Shown here piece after piece: positions 28,040 to 35,355 of a stretch of 53,769 bases of DNA. The stretch lies in contig JAHJOQ010000086.1 in the NCBI GenBank assembly GCA_018820315.1, forward strand, positions 1 through 53,769, given 5' to 3'. The notes under the pieces are model-generated. The model ran no database searches and had not been told where the DNA came from. It worked only from the letters and a program-made list of their open reading frames with translations. The DNA is from Candidatus Zixiibacteriota bacterium (lineage in GTDB: Bacteria > Zixibacteria > MSB-5A5 > JAABVY01 > JAHJOQ01). The position numbers were made by a program, and so were the translations under genes. How positions within the stretch are numbered: position 1 is the first letter of the stretch; every line of letters starts with the position of its first letter.

Positions 28040-28395
28040 TAAGTTTTGCGGAGGCGGTAGGCCGTAGGTCAGGATCCCTGCCTGCTCAAGCGAAGCGTAG
28101 AGCAGGTCCGAACGCAGCGAGGAGATCCTGACAATCGTCTTTGTAAACCGCGATCACAGATCGCGGCCACACCAGCCACGTGTCACACGCAATGCCAAGA
28201 CATCTGGATTCCGGCGTGCGCCGAACTGATGCGAGCAAGCTCGCGTCCACCTGCTTTACACCGCCACAGGCGGTGTCATTGCGCCACCCATGTCAATGCG
28301 CCACTGGTGTCATTGCGTTGAAAAACGCAATCCATCCCCGTACAGGCCGAAGGACTGTCATCACCGCGAAGGCGGGGAACCATTGTTGGCAGCAA
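28040..28395. repeat. Cluster of REP-like palindromes in the spacer before the SPFH gene
   Basis: The spacer 27982-28407 holds no gene but many inverted repeats. Perfect ones are CCGCGATC-ACA-GATCGCGG (28148-28166), GCGAGC-AA-GCTCGC (28231-28244) and ACACCGCC-ACA-GGCGGTGT (28258-28276). Longer imperfect ones include GTCAGGATC to GATCCTGAC (about 28068-28132) with a nested CCTGCT/AGCAGG, and CCGCGAAGGCGG near 28363. GTCATTGCG is shared with the MITE-like element at 30707. It looks like debris of several palindromic repeat families. Confidence 0.65.
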
Positions 28396-28407
28396 GATCA
28401 GTCCGAG

Positions 28408-29448
28408 CTAGTCCACGAGCTTGACGTAAGGCGCAAATCGTTTCTTCGCTTCATCGTGACTTTTATCAAACCAACCTGTTATTTGCATCCACTTGTTCTT
28501 GATGGGAGCAGCTACATCTTCAGGCGATGATACGGTGAGTTGTGACCATTGACGGTTCACTTTCTCAAATTCTATGCTGTACTGATAGAGTTCATTCAGA
28601 AAGTCGACGATGTCCTCCCCGAAGTACACGTCAGCATGCTTCGTCTGTCGCAGGAGTTCCATCGCAGACTGATAATCAGCCCTACCATTGGCGCGAACAT
28701 TGTTGATGTACGCGAGGACACGATCATAGTATTCCATACGTATAGCATGCACCTTCTCATTATCCGCCAGATATAGACTTGGCCGCTTGCGTTTCATCCA
28801 CTTCCGAAGTTTCCCCAAGACTAGGTATACCATGGTCACAGTGGCAGCAAGAATGCCACCGAATGCCACGCTAATAGCCCATCCAGTATCAATTCCGTTT
28901 ATGACGAACGAAAATACGAAGGTTATGATCGTTGCTAAAGAGAGTCCCACAAGGAAATTATCTAGGACGACTCCACCTCGGCGTTTGAAGGACATGTACG
29001 ACATGGAGACAATGGAAACGACCAACACTCCAAAGATGCCAGCAAAGACATCACCTACATTAACCTGCCCCACCCACAAACGTATGTTGTCAGCAATTTG
29101 AATTGCAGCCATCCGTTGATAAATGAATACGCCAATTGCTCCTAGAGCCAGAAAGTGCGACACGGCAAAATCCGTCATTGAAAGCGCGCGCTCTCGTGTA
29201 GACTCATCATTGCGTAACCACTCCATTACTATCCTGTAAAAGAAGTAAAGAATGAGCGCAATTAGAGCAAAAGGCACCGCTTGCGGACTCAGGATATCAA
29301 TACCTTTGCTTCTAAGAGAATCGTGATGCAGCCGTAGGCCTACGAACTCCCAAGCAATAAGTAATCCGCTGAACAGAGCGTATTGTCTGCGCGCCTTGTG
29401 ATAGTTCTCGCTTAGAGGTGACATAGCCCTGCTCGGCGATTCTGGCAT
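28408..29448 (-). CDS. Orphan polytopic membrane protein of unknown function
   Basis: No family is recognised. The 346-residue protein has six or so membrane segments in residues 23-215 (for example LFSGLLIAWEFVGL, FALIALILYFFY, FGVLVVSIVSMSYM, AISVAFGGILAATVTMVYLV), followed by a basic stretch (GKLRKWMKRKRP) and a helical cytoplasmic tail of about 130 residues. TAGGAG precedes the ATG. Its base use is more AT-rich than its neighbours, and it stands alone between the palindrome cluster and a terminator. This suggests acquired or accessory DNA. It could be a sensor or effector membrane protein, but no motif shows it. Confidence 0.75.
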   Translation of the reverse strand: MPESPSRAMSPLSENYHKARRQYALFSGLLIAWEFVGLRLHHDSLRSKGIDILSPQAVPFALIALILYFFYRIVMEWLRNDESTRERALSMTDFAVSHFLALGAIGVFIYQRMAAIQIADNIRLWVGQVNVGDVFAGIFGVLVVSIVSMSYMSFKRRGGVVLDNFLVGLSLATIITFVFSFVINGIDTGWAISVAFGGILAATVTMVYLVLGKLRKWMKRKRPSLYLADNEKVHAIRMEYYDRVLAYINNVRANGRADYQSAMELLRQTKHADVYFGEDIVDFLNELYQYSIEFEKVNRQWSQLTVSSPEDVAAPIKNKWMQITGWFDKSHDEAKKRFAPYVKLVD

Positions 29449-29619
29449 TCTCCACTCCTAGCGAAGCCGTTTGAATAGCCCGTGTAATCAAATTGCTTAC
29501 ATTTATTAGCCAACAAAATTAATATACAAAACTGAACACGGCATGAGCAAGAGGATTAAATTGATTTAGAACCTCTGGCGTCAGGACCGTAAAGGCCCTG
29601 ATCTACATGATCTTCCGCC

Positions 29620-29657
29620 GAGAAAACAAAAGCGCAAGACCCCATGATCCTGCGCTT
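29620..29657 (-). terminator. Terminator after etfA
   Basis: On the minus strand AAGCGCA (29657-29651) pairs with TGCGCTT (29636-29630) and is followed by TTGTTTTC. It lies about 30 bases past the etfA stop and ends the dusB-larB-larC-etfA unit. Confidence 0.7.
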
Positions 29658-29687
29658 CGTATTTCGAACATGTGATGCTCTATTGAA

Positions 29688-30686
29688 TCAGCCCTGCAGC
29701 TCTTTCTTGAACTTCTCCGTCAATGCCGGGACGATTTCGAAGACATCGCCGATAATACCGTAGGTCGAGACTTTGAAGATCGGCGCGTCTTTGTCGCGGT
29801 TGACCGCGACTATAGTCCCGGACGCCTGCATACCCACTAAGTGCTGAATAGCACCGGAGATACCACACGCCACATAAAGTTTTGGATTAACCGTCTTGCC
29901 GGTCTGTCCAACCTGATGCGAATACTCGATCCAGCCAGCATCGACCACCGCGCGCGACGCTCCGACCGCTCCGCCGACCGCATCGGCAAGCTCCTCGATC
30001 ATCTTGAAATTCTCAGGCGCTTTCAGACCTCTGCCGCCGGAGACGATCACATCAGCTTCAGTCAAACTGACCTTGCCACCACCGGTGCCGGAGCTGCCGG
30101 TCACTTTCATCTTCGATGCAAGACACTCAGCAGGAACATCCGGCTTCTCTACACTGCCCGACTTGCTGTCATCTCTGGCAGCCTCAGCGATCACCTTCGG
30201 GCGGAGCGTCATGATCTGCGGACGCTTCTCCGGGAATACAACGGTCAGCCAGACATTACCACCAAACGCCGGTTTTGTCACCACGAGCGAGCCATCATCT
30301 TTGAGCCCAATGCCATTGCAATCGGCAGCCATGCCGCATTTGAGCCGCGCCGCGAGCCGCGCAAAAAGCGCCTTGCCGTAAAACGTCGCGGAGCCGATCA
30401 CTATCTCCGGCTTGCCCTGCTCGATCAAGTGACCGAGCGTGGCAGCGTATGCATCATCGACAAATCCCGCAAATTCGGCGTTGTCGACATATTTCACTTC
30501 ATCCGCGCCATACTTGAACAAATCGGCCGCCTGATCTTCGATGCCGGAGCCGAATACGACCGCGGTCAGCTTCGATGATCGGCCGTCGGCAAGCTGCCGT
30601 CCGGCGTTGAGCAGTTCATATGTTACATTCGCTATCTTGTTGTTCTTCTGCTGGGCAAATATCCAGACTCCGTTGTGGTCCGACAT
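29688..30686 (-). CDS. etfA: Electron transfer flavoprotein alpha subunit
   Basis: EtfA binds FAD and, with EtfB, passes electrons from acyl-CoA and related dehydrogenases to the quinone pool. The 332-residue protein has the N-terminal Rossmann-like domain and the C-terminal FAD-binding signature: DAGWIEYSHQVGQTGKTVNP, YVACGISGAIQHLVGMQAS, then AVNRDKDAPIFKVSTYGI. GAAGGAG precedes the ATG. No etfB is in the window, although the two genes are normally adjacent. A MITE-like element lies 20 bases upstream; before its insertion the gene would have followed larC by two bases. Confidence 0.95.
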   Translation of the reverse strand: MSDHNGVWIFAQQKNNKIANVTYELLNAGRQLADGRSSKLTAVVFGSGIEDQAADLFKYGADEVKYVDNAEFAGFVDDAYAATLGHLIEQGKPEIVIGSATFYGKALFARLAARLKCGMAADCNGIGLKDDGSLVVTKPAFGGNVWLTVVFPEKRPQIMTLRPKVIAEAARDDSKSGSVEKPDVPAECLASKMKVTGSSGTGGGKVSLTEADVIVSGGRGLKAPENFKMIEELADAVGGAVGASRAVVDAGWIEYSHQVGQTGKTVNPKLYVACGISGAIQHLVGMQASGTIVAVNRDKDAPIFKVSTYGIIGDVFEIVPALTEKFKKELQG

Positions 30687-30706
30687 CGTTACTCCTTCTC
30701 TTTATC

Positions 30707-30913
30707 GGGCATGTTGAAAAAGCCGTCATTGCGAGCGACCGCAGGAAGCGTGGCAATCTCGACGTCGACACGCAGCGCGGGCAGGAATCCTTTCCTGCCC
30801 GAAGGCTCATGCTGTAAGGAAGGGATTCCTTACAGCGCAGGAAGAGATCGCCACGTCGCTTCGCTTCTCGCGATGACGAATTTTGCGTCTCACATGGCTT
30901 TTTCAACATGCCC
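30707..30913. mobile_element. 207-bp MITE-like element with 18-bp perfect terminal inverted repeats and 6-bp target duplication
   Basis: The ends are GGGCATGTTGAAAAAGCC (30707-30724) and its exact reverse complement (30896-30913). TTTATC flanks both sides (30701-30706 and 30914-30919), as a target-site duplication. Subterminal sequence (GTCATTGCGAG..., GTGGCAATCTC) is imperfectly repeated in inverse on the right, interrupted by 17 bases. The centre holds two hairpins, GGGCAGGAA/TTCCTGCCC and CTGTAAGGAA/TTCCTTACAG. No transposase is encoded, so movement would need a partner in trans. The right end lies within the larC reading frame. Confidence 0.88.
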
Positions 30914-32074
30914 TTTATCACCAAGGTCACGGATTATCGTTTCGTATGCCGCAAGATATGACATCTGATTTTTGTCTGCAATCTTTTTCACCGATTCGTA
31001 TTCCGGCACAACCCTGCTTCTCCCCTCGAATTCGAATATCTTCACAACACAGTCGCCGAGCGAGGTCGAGACTGTCTCCTGCCTGCGTGGCAGTTTCACT
31101 CTTGTCTGTGTCTCGGAGCGAATGCCCGCCGAAGTCGTCTGCCTGAAAATCTCTCGTTGCAGATTCTCTTTCTTATCGGGATCGCAGAGCACTGTGAGCA
31201 TCTGTCCGGGACGCCCCTTCTTCATCTGAACAGGAGTCAGAAAAACATCGAGCGCACCGGAGGCAAGCAATTGCTCGAACAGTTGTGAATAGACTTGCGG
31301 GTTCATGTCATCGATGTTCGTATGCAGTTCGACAATACTGTCATGCTCAAGGTCAGATTTGTCTTCGGCAATGAAGAGCCGCATTACGTTCGGATGATCC
31401 TCGAAAACGCGTGAGCCTGCACCATATCCGACGGACTTGATCGTGCCTGTGTAAGCGTTCAGCAGCGGTTCGGCAAGCGTCGTAATGATCGCCGCGCCGG
31501 TTGGCGTGGTTAGCTCTGCATCTATATTGTGCAACACGACCGGGAATCCTTTGATGAGATTCACTGTCGCGGGAGCCGGCACCGGGAAGACGCCATGTGC
31601 GCACTTGACCATGCCGCTTCCGAGAGCGATCGGCCTGCTCAGAATGCGGTCTATCTTCAGCAAATCAATGCATATACATGCTCCAACGATATCGACTATT
31701 GCATCGACCGCGCCAACTTCATGAAAGTGCACTTTTTCGATAGTCGTCGAATGGACCTGTGCCTCGGATTCCGCGAGCCTTCTGAAAATCGCTTTCGCGT
31801 TTCGCTTAACGCTTTCGCCGAGTTCACTATTATCAATAATATTAACGATATGTTTCAGATGTCTGTGGGTAGTTTGTTCTTCAATCTTCACATGGACTTT
31901 CACGCAGGATATCTGATTGCGCTGCGTCTTCTCCATCGAAACTTCGAATCCGCTTACATCAAGTTTGGCAAGTTCTGATTTCAGCTGATCGAATGGCGCA
32001 CCAGTGGCGACAAAGGCACCGAGTATCATGTCTCCAGCGCAGCCATAGAGTGGATCAAAGACCAGCGTGCTCAT
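30890..32074 (-). CDS. larC: Nickel-pincer cofactor biosynthesis protein LarC, C-terminus rewritten by a MITE
   Basis: LarC inserts nickel into the pyridinium dithiocarboxylate mononucleotide to complete the cofactor of LarA-type racemases. The 394-residue protein opens with FDPLYGCAGDMILGAF and has VHFHEVGAVDAIVDIVG (metal His cluster), ELTTPTGAAIITTL and HTNIDDMNPQVYS. It is a single frame, so the programmed frameshift known in Lactobacillus larC is not used. The ATG overlaps the larB stop (ATGA). The last residues GHVEKAM and the stop come from the inserted element's end; the pre-insertion end reads EKE-stop. The catalytic regions are intact. Confidence 0.93.
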   Translation of the reverse strand: MSTLVFDPLYGCAGDMILGAFVATGAPFDQLKSELAKLDVSGFEVSMEKTQRNQISCVKVHVKIEEQTTHRHLKHIVNIIDNSELGESVKRNAKAIFRRLAESEAQVHSTTIEKVHFHEVGAVDAIVDIVGACICIDLLKIDRILSRPIALGSGMVKCAHGVFPVPAPATVNLIKGFPVVLHNIDAELTTPTGAAIITTLAEPLLNAYTGTIKSVGYGAGSRVFEDHPNVMRLFIAEDKSDLEHDSIVELHTNIDDMNPQVYSQLFEQLLASGALDVFLTPVQMKKGRPGQMLTVLCDPDKKENLQREIFRQTTSAGIRSETQTRVKLPRRQETVSTSLGDCVVKIFEFEGRSRVVPEYESVKKIADKNQMSYLAAYETIIRDLGDKGHVEKAM

Positions 32075-32841
32075 TTCTTCTCCCCCAGAAGACTGAGTAT
32101 TCGCACGGCAGCCGATGCCGCGGCAAAACCGCTGTCGATATTTACGACTGTGACCCCCGACGAGCAGGAGTTGAGCATTGATAGAAGAGCCGCCACTCCG
32201 CCAAATGATGCTCCGTAACCAATCGAAGTCGGCACGGCGATGACGGGCTTGCCCACCATGCCGCCGACCACTGACGCCAGCGCGCCCTCCATTCCGGCCA
32301 CGACAATGAAGACATCGAACTTGTCGAACATCTCAGCCGATGCCGTCAACCTGTGAATCCCTGCGACACCGACATCGAAGAGCTTCTCAACGTTGCATCC
32401 CATCGCTTCACACGTGACAACTGCCTCTTCCGCCACCGGTATGTCAGCCGTTCCGGCGGTGATGACAGCGACACTGCCATGGAGTTTGTTCGACTTGACG
32501 CTCCTGGGCTGGCCGATGAGTACTGTCCTCGCGATTCGATTATGTTTCGCGCGCGGATATTTCTTGACCAATTTCTTCGCTGCCGATTCCGAAATGCGCG
32601 TTCCCAGAATCGCGGATTTAGTCTTTATCATTGAAGCCGTAATGGCAAGAATCTGCTCGTCAGACTTTCCATCACAGAGGATCACTTCCGGAAAACCGAG
32701 CCGCAGATGTCGATGAGAGTCTACTCGTGCAATACCGATATCATGAAACGGATAATGCTTCAGATGCTTGAGAGCCTTATCGGGTGTCATCTCTCCCGAT
32801 CTGACTTTCTCGAGCAGTTCCGCGACGAAGTCCTTGTTCAT
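32071..32841 (-). CDS. larB: Pyridinium-3,5-biscarboxylic acid mononucleotide synthase LarB
   Basis: LarB carboxylates nicotinic acid adenine dinucleotide, the first step of nickel-pincer cofactor synthesis. The 256-residue protein has the family N-terminal region (VRSGEMTPDKALKHLKHYPF) and a PurE-like AIR-carboxylase domain (about 125-250) with GTADIPVAEEAVVTCEAMG, VVAGMEGALASVVGG and VPTSIGYGASFGG. The ATG at 32841 lies one base after the dusB TGA (TGAGATG), so I prefer it to an in-frame TTG at 32850. larE is not in the window. Confidence 0.94.
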   Translation of the reverse strand: MNKDFVAELLEKVRSGEMTPDKALKHLKHYPFHDIGIARVDSHRHLRLGFPEVILCDGKSDEQILAITASMIKTKSAILGTRISESAAKKLVKKYPRAKHNRIARTVLIGQPRSVKSNKLHGSVAVITAGTADIPVAEEAVVTCEAMGCNVEKLFDVGVAGIHRLTASAEMFDKFDVFIVVAGMEGALASVVGGMVGKPVIAVPTSIGYGASFGGVAALLSMLNSCSSGVTVVNIDSGFAAASAAVRILSLLGEKK

Positions 32842-32842
32842 C

Positions 32843-33820
32843 TCAAGCAATCTGCCTGTGGGAAGATTCGATGTAGCGATCGAAGAAGTTCACGATATCG
32901 TCATAGCATTCGACCGAAACCATCAGAGATCTCACGCGCGATATGTTCACCCACCTGCGCGTGTACCACGTAAGCTGTTTGCGCATGCGAAGGCTGGCCG
33001 TCCGTTCGCCGAGATCTTCGATCAATAATCGTGCGAAACCGAGACACGTATCGATCTTAGTCTGCAAATCGGGCTCTCCCGGATCAGGTAGTCCACGCAG
33101 TACAGCATCTACTCTGCCAAACATCCACGGCGCACCCATGGCGGCCCGCGCAATCATGACAAGGTCGCATCCGGTCTGCTCTATCATGTTCACGGCATCC
33201 TGGGGCTCGCATATATCACCGCTGCCGACGACCGGAATCGACACCTGCTGCTTCAGCTCAGCTATTTTGGACCAGTCCGATTTGCCGCTGAAGCCGGATG
33301 CTTTGGTTCGCGGGTGAAGAGTCAGCATCGCAACACCGCAATCCTCCGCGAGCTTTCCAACTTCGATGAAGTTCGTACTCTCGCGATCCCATCCGGACCG
33401 GAATTTCATCGACAAAGGAATGTCGACCGCCTTGACCGCTGCCGAGAGCAACGCCTCAGTCAGCGTGAGATCCTTCAGGAGAGCCGCACCGCCGCATTTG
33501 CTAACGATTTTTCTCGCCGGACAACCGAAATTGAGATCGATCATGTCGACCCCTCGGTCTGCCACGAGTTTGCAGGCATCGGCGAGCGCAGAGGGAGTGC
33601 TTCCGAAGAGCTGGATCGAAACCGGGCGTTCCGATTCACGAAACCGTAACATATTGAGCGTTTTATGGTTGCCTCGCACCAACCCCTCGGCCGAAATCAT
33701 TTCGGACACAACGAGAGAAGCTCCATGTTCTCTGGCGGTCATTCTGTAGGCCGAACCGGAGATATTTGCGAGTGGTGCCGAAACGACCTTTCCGCTTAGA
33801 CTTAAGTTTCCGATTATCAT
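32843..33820 (-). CDS. dusB: tRNA-dihydrouridine synthase (DusB-like)
   Basis: Dus enzymes reduce uridines in tRNA D-loops using FMN and NADPH. The 325-residue protein shows SAPLANISGSAYRMTAREHG, the FMN-site DLNFGCPARKIVSKCGGAAL with catalytic Cys, FRSGWDRE, LTLHPRTKASGFSGKSDW, and GSGDICEPQDAVNMIEQTG with MIARAAMGAPWMF. The start at 33820 (MIIGNLSLSGKV) matches the family; 24 further upstream codons do not. No Shine-Dalgarno is present and a -10 box sits six bases before the ATG. It leads the larB-larC-etfA unit. Confidence 0.93.
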   Translation of the reverse strand: MIIGNLSLSGKVVSAPLANISGSAYRMTAREHGASLVVSEMISAEGLVRGNHKTLNMLRFRESERPVSIQLFGSTPSALADACKLVADRGVDMIDLNFGCPARKIVSKCGGAALLKDLTLTEALLSAAVKAVDIPLSMKFRSGWDRESTNFIEVGKLAEDCGVAMLTLHPRTKASGFSGKSDWSKIAELKQQVSIPVVGSGDICEPQDAVNMIEQTGCDLVMIARAAMGAPWMFGRVDAVLRGLPDPGEPDLQTKIDTCLGFARLLIEDLGERTASLRMRKQLTWYTRRWVNISRVRSLMVSVECYDDIVNFFDRYIESSHRQIA

Positions 33821-33826
33821 TCCGAC

Positions 33827-33855
33827 AATATAAGGGTGTAAGGCGAGCCGGGCAA
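33827..33855 (-). promoter_or_regulatory. Promoter of dusB-larB-larC, positioned for a leaderless transcript
   Basis: On the minus strand TTGCCC (33855-33850) and TATATT (33832-33827) have a 17-base spacer. Only six bases separate the -10 box from the ATG of dusB, the same geometry as at ligA. Confidence 0.5.
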
Positions 33856-33931
33856 GGGGAAAAGGTCCGCAACTTACCGTACAACTTTGCATTAGACTAC
33901 ATACAACTTGCCTCCAGAAAGGAGCGCTATC

Positions 33932-34621
33932 ATGCCCGAGATAGTAGTAAAGTTTGACAACCGGGTGGTTGAGCGCGTGGTAACGGAGAAGGAGTTCCTC
34001 TCGATAGGACGTACATCCGACAATGACATCGTGCTCGACAATCGAGGTGTGTCACGTAAGCATGCACGCATCGATTTCTCTGGAAAGGAGGCGCTGCTGA
34101 TTGACAACGAGAGCCTCAACGGCACATTTGTCAACAGCAAGAAGGTCGCCGAGGAGAGGCTGCGGGACAACGATGTGATTACCATTGGGAAGTTTGATCT
34201 GGAATACCATTGCGGTACAGAGACAGATGAGAAAATGTCTGACCACGATGGCACGATGATTCTTAATACGAAGCGTCAACGCGATATGGTCAAGAAGGAC
34301 CAACAGGACCAGCAGATAGTGAGAAAGGCTGGGTGCTCTGTCTTGATGGGTCTTGAAAACTCCAGCGATGCGGAAGTTCAACTGGACAGAGATGTTCTGA
34401 CCCTTGGAAAATCCAAGTACGTCAGCATTAAAGTCCGAGGATGGTTTACGTCCGGCATCCAGGCAAAGATAGTCCGCGAGGGACAGGAGTTCTTCATCAT
34501 CAACACAGGTCGTGCCGGCAGAACGAAGCTTAATGGCGAAATGATTCAGCGACACGGGCTGAGAAACGGAGATATATTACAGGTAGGGAACACAACATTC
34601 CGATTCATAGAGGCAACCTGA
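33932..34621 (+). CDS. Protein with one canonical and one degenerate FHA domain
   Basis: FHA domains bind phosphothreonine. The 229-residue protein starts at 33932 after AAAGGAG. The first FHA (about 1-95) has the full motif set: LSIGRTSDNDIVL, GVSRKHARI and NESLNGTFVN. The second (about 135-229) keeps the fold pattern (LTLGKSKYVSIKV, TKLNGEMIQ, LRNGDILQVG) but lacks the Ser-Arg-x-His core, so it may not bind phosphopeptides. The linker has a DGTMIL stretch that could be a kinase target. A phosphoesterase and a Ser/Thr kinase follow at 2 and 3 bases, so it is the likely reader of that kinase. Confidence 0.9.
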   Translation: MPEIVVKFDNRVVERVVTEKEFLSIGRTSDNDIVLDNRGVSRKHARIDFSGKEALLIDNESLNGTFVNSKKVAEERLRDNDVITIGKFDLEYHCGTETDEKMSDHDGTMILNTKRQRDMVKKDQQDQQIVRKAGCSVLMGLENSSDAEVQLDRDVLTLGKSKYVSIKVRGWFTSGIQAKIVREGQEFFIINTGRAGRTKLNGEMIQRHGLRNGDILQVGNTTFRFIEAT

Positions 34622-34623
34622 GC

Positions 34624-35352
34624 ATGAAAATAGGGTTTTTCTCCGACATCCATTCTAATCTTGAAGCATTGGAAGCCTGCTTTGCCGACTTTAGAAAAGA
34701 AAAACTCCGCAAGCTTTTCTTTTTAGGCGATATTATTGGCTACGGTCCCGATCCGAACAAGTGCATCGCACTTGTACATAAGAAAGCAGATGCCATACTC
34801 CTGGGCAATCATGATGCCGCCGCAGTGGGACTTCTCAGCACTGACTTTTTCAATACTTATGCACAGGCATCGATGGACTACACGACTCAGGTTTTGACTC
34901 CAGAGAATCTCAATCGCCTCAAGATGAGTCCACTTGAGGCGACCTATGACATTTTCAAGATGGTGCATGCCTGTCCTGAGGAGCCGGCGAGCTGGGGATA
35001 CATACTTGATCTGGAGGACGCTGAAGAGAATTTCAAATTCTTCGAGCAACAGGTCTGTGTGATCGGCCACAGTCACCGGCCCATAATTATCAAGAAATTC
35101 AGGGCAAATCGCTGCGAAGCGGTGCCTCACGACTTTGCTCGAATCGACGAAGATTACCGTTATCTGGTAAACATCGGAAGTGTTGGGCAGCCGCGCGACA
35201 ACGACCCGCGGTCCAGTTATATGATATTTGACACTGAGACAAGAATCGTCTCTATTAAACGCGTCGAGTATGATTACCAAAAGACTCAGATGAAAATGAA
35301 AAAGGCTAAGTTGCCGCAATTCCTGGTAGACAGAATCGCAGTAGGGAGATAG
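34624..35352 (+). CDS. Calcineurin-like metallophosphoesterase
   Basis: The 242-residue cytosolic protein has the complete two-metal site of the superfamily: FSDIHSN (Asp-x-His), FLGDIIGYGPDP, LLGNHDAA, VHACPEE and VIGHSHRP. It resembles the YfcE/MJ0936-type single-domain phosphodiesterases. It sits two bases after the FHA gene and three bases before the kinase gene, so a role as protein phosphatase or nucleotide phosphodiesterase in the same circuit is plausible. Substrate is not readable from sequence. Confidence 0.9.
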   Translation: MKIGFFSDIHSNLEALEACFADFRKEKLRKLFFLGDIIGYGPDPNKCIALVHKKADAILLGNHDAAAVGLLSTDFFNTYAQASMDYTTQVLTPENLNRLKMSPLEATYDIFKMVHACPEEPASWGYILDLEDAEENFKFFEQQVCVIGHSHRPIIIKKFRANRCEAVPHDFARIDEDYRYLVNIGSVGQPRDNDPRSSYMIFDTETRIVSIKRVEYDYQKTQMKMKKAKLPQFLVDRIAVGR

Positions 35353-35355
35353 GTA

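Noticed and set aside
27982-28180. Riboswitch upstream of the SPFH gene
   Set aside because: The stems there match repeated palindromes on both strands and not a known riboswitch core.
28040-28395. Possible CRISPR array
   Set aside because: Hairpins differ in sequence and spacing, with no constant repeat unit and no cas genes nearby.
30616-30930. Reading frames across the 207-bp element between larC and etfA
   Set aside because: They consist of inverted-repeat sequence and run antisense or out of frame into the neighbouring genes; they have no protein-like features.
30890-32074. Programmed frameshift in larC as in Lactobacillus
   Set aside because: The gene is one uninterrupted frame covering both larC1- and larC2-type regions.
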